From: Actinostola sp. cb2023
Lineage: Eukaryota > Cnidaria > Anthozoa > Actiniaria > Actinostolidae
Assembly (NCBI GenBank): GCA_033675265.1
Contig: JAUJYZ010000992.1
Coordinates: forward strand, 1 to 64,000
Direction of reading: 5' to 3'
DNA: 64,000 nucleotides
Made by a program: the position numbers and the translations under genes
Notes under the pieces: generated by a model
What the model saw: the letters and a program-made list of their open reading frames with translations, nothing else
What the model was told of the DNA's origin: nothing
Database searches by the model: none
Part shown: positions 45,270 to 58,400 of the stretch, piece after piece
Layout: each line of letters begins with the position of its first letter
How positions within the stretch are numbered: the stretch's first letter is position 1

Positions 45270-46670
45270 AAGCGGTGGTAAATCGATATGATCTTGGTCA
45301 TCGCCAATGACGTCTTCCAGCTTTTTCTCAGTGATCCTTGCTGGTTGCCATTTGTGGGTTATTGCAGCTGGTTAATTATTGAATTGGGTCTTGTATGGTC
45401 ACGTTTTGGCCTGAGTTTTCGTTGTAGGTCTGGAAGAATCCTAGCCTGCGTGTAATCCCCTCCCCTACTCCTCCCCAATCCCCTCCTCTCCAGGGCCGGC
45501 TACGCATGCAGGCTAGAAGAATCCTTGTGTGTAGGTCATGATAGTGTTTCTGGAATTGCTGTATTTCTTCTAGCGTTTTGATAACATATTCACTAGCTGT
45601 TGTTGTCTCTCAGGATTGTGCGAGGTAGGTTGTCTTGTATCGTTCGTCCGAGTAGTAGTTCAGATGGTGATGGTAATTTGTTGTCGATTGGAGTTGCGCG
45701 AAGACATATAAGGGTCTTTGTGGGTCTTCCGTGCCTTTTGAAGCATTGTCTTTAATATATTTACTTGATTTTCTATGAAACCGTTGCTCTGTGGATAACG
45801 AGGGGCAACTGGTTACGTATATGCTTGAATCCGTATGCATTAGCAAATTCCTTGAATGCGGTGCTGTCGTATTGGGGGCTGTTCAACCTTATATACGATA
45901 TTAGGTGCATGTGCCATGCATGTTCGCTGAATATTTGTTTCATCATTTCAATGACGTCAGTTCTATTAATACTTTGTCCTTTGGGAATCTTGCTCACAAG
46001 TGGGTACTTCGAGTGGTAGTCGGCTATTATAAGATATTCCGGTTCGTTCAATTAAGTAGAATAGATCAGCCGGTACCGATGGTGTGCCATGGCCTTAATT
46101 GGTGGTATTTCAGATGGTATTAGTGGTTGTCTGGGGTTACCTGGTTGATATATACTTGGCAGCTAATGCACGTCCACTGGGTAATTAATCTGATCGATGT
46201 CGTCGTTCATGATATGTTTCTCCAATATACACCGACGATCTTGCTCTTAGTTTTGTTTTCTCTGCACCTTGATGGACGTGCTGCGTGTAGTTTCTCTGAT
46301 AGTTCATTCTGTATGGCTGATTGCATCATGATTCTCTGGCCTTTTGACAATATTCAGTCGTCAATGGATATCTCATATGCATCTCTAAATGACAAGTGGG
46401 ACTTCCAAAACTTGGGAGCTTGTTTGATGGTTGCTGGTCAGCCCTCGTATACTATTGCCATGTCTTGAGAGAAATCATCTTTGCATTGGTCTGCACTTAT
46501 GCTTTCTGTGATCCTGTTGATCATCTATTTGCTGAATTGAGGATAAACCTTGTGAATATGTACGTTCATTTCCTAGTTTACGGGGAATTCCTCTTTCGGT
46601 CATTCGAGATGGTGCCTCTGCGAGCAGCAGGTCTTTTCCGGGTAGGCATAGCCTGCGTAACCTGGCCCTA
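45270..46670 (-). pseudogene. Ty3/Gypsy retrotransposon relic, RNase H end to integrase
   Basis: Read right to left on the minus strand, pieces in shifting frames match gypsy pol. An RNase H end (GKDLLLAEAPSR near 46640) and the integrase zinc-finger region (CISCQVYQPG near 46170) come first. The integrase core follows (YLIIADYHSKYPLVSKIP at 46040, PQYDSTAFKEFANAYGFKHI at 45880), then PRYPQSNGFIENQV and LRATPIDNKLPSPSELLLG to about 45610. Weaker C-terminal matches continue to 45270. At least four frameshifts and stops are present. No LTRs or gag were found. The copy is dead and old. Confidence 0.75.
45433..45524. mobile_element. 74-bp mini-element with 9-bp duplication
   Basis: GAAGAATCC is duplicated at 45433-45441 and 45516-45524 around a 74-base insert (45442-45515). 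The insert starts TAGCCTGCGTG and ends with the near-complement CATGCAGGCTA. The interior is C-rich. It interrupts the gypsy relic. A second TAGCCTGCGTAA start lies at 46650 in the same relic. Confidence 0.8.
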
Positions 46671-49600
46671 AGGGGAGGGAGATTGGGGCCGCCGGAGGCG
46701 AAAAAGAAGATGGACGAATGGGGAGGAAAAGGAAGGTCCTTTTCCCCCGTAAAATCAAGACACCAACAAGCTGAATTAATAAAACCAGAAATAACATTGC
46801 GAATCTTCCGAGTATGACTACACGGACGACGAGTCAGCTGCAAAACTTCACGTTTTTGACTTTCTTCTCCAGCTATATAGCGTGTTTAGTTATCTTTGCT
46901 CATCAGCGTTTGATAAAATAACATCTAGGAAATATGGAATAGGATATAGAGTCCTTGTTAATTTTGGGTATAGACACCCACCTGGCTAGACGATCAATGA
47001 TGAAGACAAAAAGTCACCCAACTCGAGCAGACCTTGAAAAATCAAAAATCCCCAAACTTTGTCAGAATATAGCCTTATAGGAACTAAAAATAATGATATA
47101 ACTTTGGGATTGATTTTGTCGTTATTTTTGGTGAACGACCGTAATTTCCATTTTCGCCCTCCAAGAGGCCATTTTCGCCCCGAAATATGGCTCGCACATC
47201 AAGGTCGATTTAAAATCAAAATCAAAATCAAAACAGACACACTATCTGTTGTTTGGAGAAGAACGAATAGGTATCAAACTGCATTTGTGGAGTTTTGTTC
47301 GCTAATTCTCTCAAATTCAAATATTTTAAATATTTTTGATTTGGGGCGTTTTGGGACGGACTTCAAACGTGCCTAAAATTCGTCAAATCTTAATACAGTC
47401 ATTTGCAAAAATTCTGGCCGCCACGGTATATCAATATATCGGGTGCATCACTAATACTATTAAATGAAGCAAAATTTACAAACAACAAACGTAAGACTAA
47501 AATAAACATTATACTAAATATTTCTACCAACTTTGCTGGCGTTAACCCACTTTAAGGGGAATTTTCGATTATTTAATTACCCATAATGCACCTGATATAT
47601 TGATATACTGATACTTCGTAGCGGCCAGAATTTTTGCAATTGACTGTATAAATATCTCCACTGGTATGACGGACGATCCAAAGCGTAAAACTCACGCTGA
47701 TTGATGAGCAACGTTTCCTCTTTTGAAATGCGAGATAACATTTTGGGGCCACTCAAGAATGCAACGGCCGTTGGAATGTCACGACGGTCCCCTCCCCGGA
47801 GAGTCGACGAAATTCAAGCCAACCAATAGGAAGCGAGCTTCACGGGACATTTCGACATCAGTTGCATTCTTGTCATGCCTTTGGTCCAGGTAGAGTGACA
47901 AGAGAGTATTCGTATTGCCAGTTTGGGCCTAAAATCCGTTTTACGGTGCAGATATCGAGGTTTGAAGTACGGAAGAGTGCTTTGGATAATAGTTTGTTTA
48001 TCGGGCATGGCGAGCCGCACTGCTTAGCTAAGGCGTTTCCACCGCTAAAAAGTTGGTGGAAATCTCGGCAGGGAATCACGGTTTCTATTGTACTCGCAGC
48101 CTGATCCAATTATCACTTTCCTAGCGGCTTGTTATAATGAACATGTCTATAACTCATCACAGAGCATTCGCATTTCTCGTTATAATAAATTATTACGAAA
48201 CCGAATTCCGTTGTTCAAAAACAAAAAATATATTGTTGTCGACTTATGAAATCGACAAGAAAACAGCGATTGATTTGATTTTGCTTTGCTGAATTTTCTT
48301 AATTAGTATTATCTTTATCAAATTTAAAAGCGAAAGTCATCCGAAATTCTGGCTAAATTCTCTTTACACTCACTGAGCAAAGGCGACACACCCGATTGCT
48401 CGTTCTTATCAGGCGATACACCCGGGATAAGAACACGTAAAGTAAAGAGAAGAGCCGGGCTTTTGTTGTCATTTCATACTTTGGTTAGATTTGTGAAAGA
48501 ACCGCTCCTCAGTAGAGCTGCAAGGTACCGGGCGCTGCTTTTGGAAATACACTTACTTAGATCCTGTAGAGCAGTTACAACTGTGGACAACGATATAATT
48601 CTAAGCTCATAATTCTGATTGCGTAGTATTTATATGACTATAGGTTTTCTATTAACTAGAATGCCATATTCTGACATAATCCTTACTTAACAAGACGCTC
48701 AATGAGCGTTCACTCGGGCATTGTGAAAAGGAAAATGTCAGTTGTTCGAGGAAGTACTTGAAAATGAATGCCAGTTGGTTGAAGAACAAGGACAATGTCA
48801 GCTGCGCGAGGAGAGACCTGACAATGACTGACAGTTGCGTGACGAGGGAGACTATGTATATACATGTATGTGTCGAGTTCATTTGATTTGCCTTTGAGTT
48901 CATTTGATTACCTTTTGACTTTGAGTTCAATTGATTTGATTTTGATGAGTTTGTGTAAAGGTCCCCTCTCTAGCTTCAGATCCCGAAACGTCGAGTTTGG
49001 AATCGAGTTCGGGTTCGAGTTACGGTTCGAACGTCGAATAAAACAAGGACATCTTCTTCAATACAATATAATTTCTCTGACGTCATGATAATCAGTGACA
49101 GTTGAGTGACGAGGGAGACTATTAGTCCGGTGAGTACGAACATGATACGTCTTGAGGTTGCATAGGTCAGATGGTTCCGATAACGGCCTCGCGTTTGTTT
49201 TAAAAAAATATATATTTTAAGCGAGCTTCTAGTCCTTTTACCACTTCTAGTCATTGAACGATGAACTAGAATCCTGACCTTTTAATAGCTTGAAGATCTA
49301 CAGCTGCTTTCAAAACTAAGATTCATAATCTACTTGAGTCCTGTGTCTCCTTTATCTTTTCAAATCTGCGGAGTAATCTTGAAACTCCGGATACGATTAA
49401 ATACGTCGCATACTCGTCATTTTGAAGCCGAACAAAACTACTACTACTACTACTACTACTACTACCGAAATCCGCATTTTCTAACTCGGGCGGCCTGCGG
49501 CCTGGGCCCGAGTAATTATTGAGAAATTAGCTGTTGTCTTTTCAGTTAAATTGGAAATATGTCGATTTTTCTCACTATATATTATATATCGATGTCTATA

Positions 49601-49851
49601 AAGTGACGGACTTATGCGTCTTCTGAACTTAAGTTTGCTGATGTTCACAGTCTTCGACTGAATCACAGACCATCGACCGGCAGGGGTCCTGCATGTAATA
49701 AATAAACACAACTTCTAGCTGTTAAAATTAAAGCAAATCGAGACTTCCCAAGGCAGGAAGCATCCAGATAATACAACAAACTCTATAATGTAAGCTAACT
49801 AATTAAGACACATTAATAAAGTTTATTATTATTATTATTATTTATACTCAC
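46671..49851. other. Non-coding DNA with a MITE and microsatellites
   Basis: A 251-base MITE sits at 47396-47646. At 48785-48855 and 49095-49125 there is a repeated word (GACAGTTG(A/C)GTGACGAGGG). A (CTA)n tract lies at 49438-49465, and an (ATT)n tail at 49822-49842 preceded by AATAAAG may be a SINE end. No gene was supported on either strand. Confidence 0.45.
47394..47648. mobile_element. Tc1/mariner-type MITE, 251 bp
   Basis: TA flanks CAGTCATTTGCAAAAATTCT...; the right end is the complement with small differences (AGAATTTTTGCAATTGACTG). The arms run about 45 bases through GGCCGC and a TATATCAATATATC palindrome. The interior is AT-rich and non-coding. Confidence 0.75.
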
Positions 49852-49911
49852 GGCGATACAGTTCTTGCGGGCCAAGTTTCTCTGCTGCTTCCAGGACAAA
49901 ATAGAAGCCAT
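49852..49911 (-). CDS. Candidate 20-codon first exon, unknown gene
   Basis: ATG at 49911-49909 in the context AGAAATGGC opens MASILSWKQQRNLARKNCIA and ends at a consensus GTGAGT donor (49851-49846), phase 0. Start context and donor resemble those of other first exons here. No second exon was identified between this point and the duplication at 48.7-49.1 kb. It may be chance. Confidence 0.25.
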
Positions 49912-50562
49912 TTCTTCCCGCCAAATTATATATCAATTTCAAATCACATTGGGTACCAACAAAGATAGCTTGAACATGGAATATCTCTATTTGGGCAAAA
50001 TCAACCAATATCGTGCAGAAATAAACCATAAATGGCAGATTTTAGAGAGCGATATGTTGTCGTGTAGAGAAAGCGCGGGAATGTGATTGAGAAAGACTCA
50101 TGACCGATGCTCAGCATGCATTATACGATAATGCATTATCGTAGCTGTTGATAGCTACCTTTACTTAATCCTGTTGAATTAATCCTAGCAACTGTCGATC
50201 AACTATAATTGCCTTAAATTCTGTGCGGCTCGTCATGTAATGTGTTTTGGAGGAATTTTGACGATAGTTCGAATTTTAAAAGAATTCTAGTGGATTTGGT
50301 TCGAGGAACCGAGACATGACTCTCCTACCTTCTCAATTATTCTAGTATGTGATACGTGACAAACCAAATCGACTATAACTCATCAAAAACTGAACGGATA
50401 CGGCTTAAAATCGGCTCGCACACAGAAGAGATGACTATAAACAAGTTAGTGTTTTCTATATTTTATTCAAACGGAACTGATTTTTACCAAATGATTATAG
50501 CGTTCAAAAGACGCCATACATTTACACTAATATTGAACTTGGGATACCTGTGATCTTATACC

Positions 50563-51464
50563 AAAACTAGACGCTCTTCTAGCGTGAAGTCGGGCTTCTA
50601 AATGAAATGTAACCTATTTGAACTAAATATAGATATCTTATAGTGCGATTTTCAGTGCGATTGAAACATTTTTGGTTGCTCGTCGTTGCATGACTCGAGC
50701 TCGATAGAACATGCTTTCCTTGCAATTTCAGTACGTACTGCGAACATTACAGTATATCAGTAAAAACGTTAATAGCCCGACTTCACGCTACTAGAGCGTC
50801 CTGTTTCAATCTAAATTTAGATTTAGACGAGAAAATACTTATATTTTGGTCCCTTGACCTCCGGTGCTTTCCCTGATTGGTTTGTGCTTTGTAATCTTTC
50901 TTGGTCAGACTTCATGTCTAGGTGCATGCGCTGTAGAACCCAATTAGTCATTTGGGGTCAACGAAGAACGGAGCTCATTTTTAGAGTCGGAGCTTCCACA
51001 GGAAGCCCGACTAACAAAACTAGACGCTCTTCTAGCGTGAAGTCGGGCTTCTAAATGAAATGTAACCTATTTGAACTAAATATAGATATCTTATAGTGCG
51101 ATTTTCAGTGCGATTGAAACTGTTTTTGGTTGCTCGTCGTTGCATGACTCGAGCTCGATAGAACATGCTTTCCTTGCAATTTCAGTACTGCGAACATTAC
51201 AGTATATCAGTAAAAACGTTAATAGCCCGACTTCACGCTACTAGAGCGTCCTGTTTCAATCTAAATTTAGATTTAGACGAGAAAATACTTATATTTTGGC
51301 CCCTTGACCTCCGGTGCTTTCCCTGATTGGTTTGTGCTTTGTAATCTTTCTTGGTCAGACTTCATGTCTAGGTGCATGCGCTGTAGAACCCAATTAGTCA
51401 TTTGGGGTCAACGAAGAACGGAGCTCATTTTTAGAGTCGGAGCTTCCACAGGAAGCCCGACTAA
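50563..51464. repeat. 453-bp direct tandem duplication of a TIR element
   Basis: Two nearly identical units, 50563-51015 and 51016-51464, each start AAAACTAGACGCTCTTCTAG. Each contains an inverted counterpart of that start (GACTTCACGCTACTAGAGCG) about 200 bases in, and each ends CCACAGGAAGCCCGACTAA. The same 66-codon frame appears in both units but has no conserved domain and is best read as a shadow of the duplication. Confidence 0.85.
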
Positions 51465-52798
51465 TAAAGGAAATTTAACGCTGAATCCGATGTTCACGGT
51501 TCACGGTGTTTGGAGCATTCGTATTAGAGTTTTTAACACATTTATCCCATCTGACCTTGACAACAAGGTCACGCTCGCTTGTGAAAATCGCAGAAATCGT
51601 ACCGAGCTCTTCAAAATCTATTTTGCCCCATTAAATTTAAATTACGCTGTCACTTTCAAAACTATATTATATTACTGACAGCAGGAGCCTGATTACAGCT
51701 AAGATAATATATTGTGAATTCACAGGTAAAAATGTTGTCATTTATTTACGAACATTTCGAATAAAATCACAAAATGTTGTCATTTTTACATGATTTTGAC
51801 TTTGTTTATATCATATCGTGTCAGAGAGCGGGCGGGGCGTGGGCATGGAAACTAATTGTTTGTCTTTGGGGATGCTGGTCATCCTCAAAGACATTAAGTA
51901 ATGGTCCGCGTAAGAAGTAGGCAAATTGAGCTACATTCTTGCACAAATGACAGTTAGTATCAAATTGAATTACATTAAAATGCGCCCTTCCTATTGGTTA
52001 TCGGCGCCAAACGCGCGAATTTTGAATTTCAATTTAGAACTGTAATGCAGAGGGATACTTTTTGAAAAATGTATAACCACATATCATTGAATGACTTTAT
52101 AGCATTTATACATGTGAAATACCTTCTTTATTTAAAATGGAGAACAACTAGAAAACATTACTTTTCCTGAGTCGATCAGTACAAATAGCAATTTGATATA
52201 GGAAATGACTGCTCAGTCTATTGTTCTACCGGCTATCACGTTGTAAACACCGGTGACAATTGACATATACAACATCTTCATAATACAAGTACAAAGAGCA
52301 TTTGTAGCGAATATCAAGCAACTCTAAAAGAACGAAAATAGTTATTGGGCTTTAAATTAAATGTTGCTGACAACAAAAACTACGAATATCCTTCCTCTCC
52401 TGTTGTTATCCGAAGTTCACCACTTGAAACACAGATTCAAAGTTTTTATTGAGAAATAAAAGTTCATATATGGCTACAATTCTATTACATACGCATTCCT
52501 TTTTCTGATATTGTATCGTCCATCGCTGTTAACCCGGCAAATCTCAAAAGCCGTGGCGATCTTTAGTTCGGCGTCGGTACGTGACCCCACTCGTCACGGC
52601 AGTGCGGACAACAACACGCTGGCCGGGAACACGATGGCTTTCTAGGCATAAAAGTAACCTTACATAGAAGCAGTTATGCACATTATACTGTAAAAACGTT
52701 GTTCACATAAATATGCATCTATTCAAAACAAAAACTGGCCAATTTTTAGAGTAAAACGATAGAAACGGAAGTGAAATTACCAGAAGGCATCCTGCTGC

Positions 52799-53170
52799 CG
52801 GACGCTTTAAACCGCAGGTGTGCAGGTGCAGATGTGCAGGGGTGCAGGGGTGCAGGTGTGCAGGGGTGCAGGGGTATAATAAAAAAATAAAAAACTGATG
52901 ATATATGATATTTTGAAATAAATGTTTTCACCCGATACTCGACCATCGGCGCGCGCCGCACGAGAAAGATCTTAGCTAGGGTGCCACAGTTAAGATAATT
53001 TGTAGAAATATTATAAAGAATATCATCCTCTAGGGGTTTTGTTTCGTTAACATAGACGCTTTTTAATATTACCGGGCAAAGTACGACATGCACGAACAAG
53101 GTTGAATGAACTATAAATAAGGCTATCATGTTACTCTATGACCCCAGGGCATCTGGTCATTGTCAACTTT
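52799..53170 (+). repeat. Left terminal inverted repeat of the Mutator-like transposon
   Basis: Begins CGGACGCTTTAAACCGCAGG, then about ten TGCAGG(G/T)G units, then unique sequence including GCGCGCGCCGCACGAG and CGGGCAAAGTACGACATGC. It pairs with 61448-61716 plus 60207-60368. It lies in the 3' flank of the transposase gene. Confidence 0.8.
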
Positions 53171-54334
53171 CACTATTTCTATTCTCTGCTGTCCAAATAA
53201 CACTTCGAAGTTTATACTATAAATTAAAGCTCAAGATTTTAAGCGAATTATTTGATATTTCCCGATGGTGTGTTTAAGCAACTTCAACTGAAGCCGTCCG
53301 AACGTTACCTCGGTCCGTATTCTCGCCAAAATTCGCCGTATTTTCAAAGCTCTTACTCATCTACTTCAGCCGATACGAAAGAACAATAGACCTCTTTAGC
53401 TTGTATGCAAATTGCCCATTTCAGATCATGTGATGTAAACACTGATATTCTCTGGAGAATTGTTCCTTTATATTTCTGAAATTTATTCGTTTATATTGAA
53501 AGGACTAATTCTCCAGAGAATATATTGATATTGATATTTACATCACATGATCTGAAATGGGCAATTTGCATTCTTCTGAGGGGAAGGGGAAGGGGAGGGG
53601 GAGGGAGACGAGAAAGCGAAAAGAACTGGGGAGCAAAGCACCATGGGAAGGGATTAGAGGGGATTCGTTTCGCTTTCTCGTCCCCCTCCCCCCCTCCCCT
53701 TCCCCTTCCCCTTTCCCCCCCCTCCCCTTCCCCCCTTCCCCTTCCCCTTCCCCTTCCCCTCCGAAGAAGCGACTGGGTACGAGGCAGACTCCAGAGCCCA
53801 ATCACAAAAAGTGTCTTAACGGGTTTTTCAGCCAATCATGTGGCTGTTTAGTTCAGCCTGTACCAGTGGCACTTTTTACCACAGGTAGCCCGAGTAATAA
53901 CCATAATGGAACTGTATAAACCAAAACTGTAACGATAATTTCAAACACCAGAGAATTGCCATTTCAAACTTAACTGCCATATCAAACTTATTTACGCTAT
54001 GCAAATTCATTACAGTCAAACCAGTGTCTGCCCATATTAGGGGTAACGTTTGTTTTATTAATCCAATCAGCAATCGAATTTTCAAATTATTCTTGTTTTG
54101 AATATTGAAATGTTCGTTCGCAATAATCGAAGTTCAATACGAAAAATCAAATCAATTTTCAAATAACAAAGTCAATAATGGACTCTAGGGTGGCACGCGT
54201 GACCTGGTTTGACTGTAAACAGTTATGTTTTATGGCTGCGGTGGTTTAGCAATGAAAATGGCATGATATTTAGCATGATCTGTTCGAGGTGCGTTGGGTG
54301 TCGGTGGTCGAGCACGTAACTCGAAAAGCTTCCT
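53171..54334. other. 3' flank of the transposase gene with palindrome and GA/CT tracts
   Basis: A palindrome spans 53408-53568 (arms starting CAAATTGCCCATTTCAGATC). It is followed by GGGGAAGG and CCCCTTCC tracts (53577-53763) that include an inverted GACGAGAAAGCGAAA pair. A CACAGGTAGCCCG motif lies at 53881. No gene was seen; large frames across the tracts are compositional. Confidence 0.5.
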
Positions 54335-57300
54335 TTAAAGGATGAGCCCAAATTCTTTCCTTAGCTGGGCTCTTTGTAACACATCCAATTGGATTTTAAC
54401 GTCGGACGATACTTCCACGGACCGTGCCCCAACGTTGTTGTTCTTTTTTAGCAAGCACTGTTTCTTTGGATGGTAGAATACATTTTCTTTTGTAGTAGAA
54501 ATGTTCAGGGTTTGTGTCCCTTTCGTGTGGTATACTCGGTTTTCCCGGCGTTTTAGGACAATATTCCATGGGGAAGGTGGTTGGAAGTGCATGTTTTCTC
54601 GCACCGTCCCCCCGCAACCGTAACATTTCTTCATTTTGGTGTCTTTGACAAATACTACACACCATTTATCCTCTGCAGGGAAAGTTGGTAAACTTCCTAA
54701 ATTATTGAGCCGATCCTGGTATTCATTAACGTCCCGTTCCTGTGAATTCTTCCGCTTCCTTTTCCTTGCAAGTTGATTTGTTTTTTTTCCAACTTTCCCA
54801 GAGGGTTTTAGCATAGCTGCGATATTGGTATACTGATTGTCAATCACAGCATCCAATGTTCCTTCTTTAAACGCTACTGCTATCGAGTGTGCGCATATGC
54901 CCAGCTGGTCAAATCTTTGGCAATCACACTTTGCGGGACATCTTTTCTTGTTGACCGTTACTCGATGGAGCGTGTTATCCGATGTTGATATAACAACTCG
55001 AGCATTAACAATACCTGGTGCTGGCCCAACTCCTCTTGCGGTGATAATTTTTTGGGCATTGATCCAGGACCCTTTCAGCATTTCTGGGAGTCCAGTCAGG
55101 TCAAAATCACACAATTTCGCACCTGAATCCCAGGAGGTAGGGGTCACTGCATCCGAATTGAAAGCACCTGAATCCAAGGAGGTAGGGGTCACTGCATCCG
55201 AATTGGAAGCACCTGAATCCCAGGAGGTAGGGGTTACTGCATCCGAATTAGAAGCACCTGAATCCCAGGAGGTAGGGGTCATTGCATCCGAACTTGGAGC
55301 ATCTGAAACCACAGTAGTAGAAGTCACGCTAGAACTTGTACTTGAAGCTGCTGAGGCAAGCGAATCAATTTTCCTAAGTCGCCTCATTTTTTGTGAAGAT
55401 GTTAATTTCTCCCATTTTGAAGGTGGCACTTGAAGGTGGGCGTAGGCGGGCGCGAGCCGATAATTGCCCATTCCAATTACTGCCCGTTGAATATTCCTCC
55501 TTGTTTCTTCTAACATATCGTAGTAAATGCGAGATGCTTCTGCCAGTGTGCAGTCGAGATATCTTACACCTTGTACGTTGACAGGTGCTTTCTTGCTTCG
55601 TACATGAACTTTAAATCGGTGATTTATGCTCTCCGTAGCATTATCATCACATAATTCATCTTTTAGACCAGCGTTTCTACGTACGGGCAGGATCATCTTT
55701 TCCTTCATGTCTCTGACCAAGTAAGACTTGAAGTACTTTAGGAATTCAGGTTCAGTTGTTTTGCGGGCGGCTTTCTCACGTTCATCCCAAATCTCCTCAA
55801 GGGCATAGAGTTTAGTGTCAAAGTCTTCCTCACTTTTACTGTCTATCAACCCCAGTTCCTTGTTCTTCTCGTTTCCAAATATGTCATCTTTAAAGTCTTT
55901 CCTTGCTTTTCCCGATATCCCAAGGCCAGATAACTTTCTGTCGACGTCATCCTCGCAGTGTTTTTTGCACACGATTACTCGTGCTACAGGGCACACAACA
56001 CCGAAACCGTTAGCATATCCATTGAAACGATCTGATCCTATTACTTGGATATCACTAATCTTGCTATTGCTCTCTTGTAAAGTCTGGGCAAAGTACGTGA
56101 ATTGACCTGTGTCTTGCCGGTAGTGAAATAAGCCCGGACCTGGTAGCGATGGATTTTTGCCAGATCTCGTATCAACTAATTTAAGGTGAGTATAACATGT
56201 GGTTGTGACATAAAAATGCCCGACATTAAATGTAGTGTCGATAGTGAATGGAGCAAATTGTAACGGGTCGGTACAGTTGTCGACAATGTCTTGCACAACA
56301 CTATCCGTCAAAACGACATGTCGTGGAAAGGGTGTCCATTGCAAATTGCGTATGTAAGATTCCTCTTTCGCAACTTGTAACAGGGTAGCCATTTCATCAA
56401 CATCCTTCTTCTTTCGAATTTTTCCTCGTTCATATTTAATCTGCGCGATGCTCCTAGGTAGGTCAGAACTGTTTTTATAATTCATTCCCCCGGCTTCTTC
56501 AAATAAGTCATCAAAAATAGTACTTGGAGTTTTTGATGATGTCATTCGCTCTCTAATCTTCTGTTTAGTACTGTGGCTTGTTTGAATTTTCTTGCACGGG
56601 CTTACAGCGTGTTCTTGCTTCTCAAACGAGTACTGCACGAAAACCAAAACAGCATCACCTTTTACACTTGTGACCTCGTAGGTGCGTCGCTTAAAATCAG
56701 AGTACTTCTTGTGGACCCAATACACAACTTTAGTGAGGTATTCGTTTTCCTTCAATCTTGAACGATTTTTAGCTGAACGCTCCAGAGTTCTTGCGGAAGC
56801 AACTTTCCCGTTCACGACATTGCTAATTCTTCCATGCTGACCAAGATTACGAAAACTTCCATAGCCATCGTTTAGGAAATCTTTACGAGCTGGTAGTCTT
56901 GAGGTATCGATCACAAAGCCTGCATTTTCATGCACATTATTTGGTACCTCAGAACATATTCTGTCTCCATCTACTTTAAGGGAAAGAAGTGACAACACTT
57001 CCTCTGTTGAAAATTCCCTCTTGCCTTGCCAATAATAAGGTATATTTTTGTTATCGTCAAAATAGACAATAGGTCTGAAATGAATGACAGCGGAAAACAA
57101 TATTAAAGACCACATATAGGCGCATCCGCATGCATCTCTCTCTCTCCTCTCTGGGCTTCCTGTGTTCGTAGAATAAGTAGAATAATAACAATACAAATAT
57201 CTAAGTAATTATTTACGCAATATTGTCTTGCAATATTTAACTAACCTCAACATATCTAATTCATCTACTTCTGAAGCACTTGAGGTGTTCTCGCAATCGC

Positions 57301-58343
57301 TAAATGTAGATTCTAATAACAATAAAATGAAGTCGTTACCAATATATTGCGGTGCGTAATTAGGCGAGGGCTGTGGAACGGGGGAAGGGAAAATGGGAGG
57401 TCCCATACGTTCGAGCTCTAGACTGACATAATCTGTTCGAAAAAAATTGGTGCTTATCCCCAAAAACTCACGACAGTTTTTTAATGAAAAACTCAACAAA
57501 CATTCGCTAGCTTGGTGCGGCATTTGGGCTCAAAACAAAATGTCCTTTGTGATATGTTTTCTGTAGCAATAAACTTACCGGGGGAAAGGTCCAGCGAGCT
57601 CAATTCATCTTCCGAATAAAGATCTAGCTCATCTTTACTAAATTGAAAAAAGGAAAGAAAAGCTAGTAACTTTAGTATACGTTTGTTTCGAGTTGGGATG
57701 TCAAATTGTATTGTACCTTTGTCGTTTAATTTTCTTTCCTTGCTTTTTTCTTTTTTTAGCAGCTCGTCGACCGTGGGATGAGCTGCTGCTCTTCAGTTCA
57801 AATTTCACTGCACCTTCCGTTTCTGAAGAACATTTTTCCTAAAAAAAATGAATTATTATTTTTATTGGCGTTTATTACAATGTTCAGCCGGTGTCGGGGG
57901 GAATTCGTCCCACCGTGAGATTCCCCCTCCCCTCCCCCGGGGCGAATTCACCGGTGAAATTGTCCCCCCCCCCCCCCGGGGCGAATTCAACGGAGATTTC
58001 GTCCCCCTCTGGTGATTTGGCCCCCCCCTTCTGGTGATTTTATCTCCTGTTGAATTCGCCCCCCCCCCCCCCCCCCCTTCAGAAAAATTAGTATATTTCT
58101 CTACTTTTCACGACAAGTTTATTACTTTGATTAATTACTCTAAATACCATTATCTACAGGAAACAATTGCTACCAAATTATCGATTCCTGTGACCATATT
58201 CCAAGGAATACTTTTGATGAAAATATATACCTATATAGGTGCCAAAGGGAGGGGGCGAAATCTACGGAGGGGGGTGAAATCTACGGAGAATTCGCCCCGG
58301 GGAGGACAAATTCACCGGGGAATTCGCCCCGGGAGGACAATTT

Positions 58344-58400
<57 letters not shown>

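Noticed and set aside
50854..51678. Duplicated frame beginning MTSGAFPDWFVLCNL
   Set aside because: It occurs in both units of the 453-bp tandem duplication only because the DNA is duplicated; no conserved domain or splice signal.
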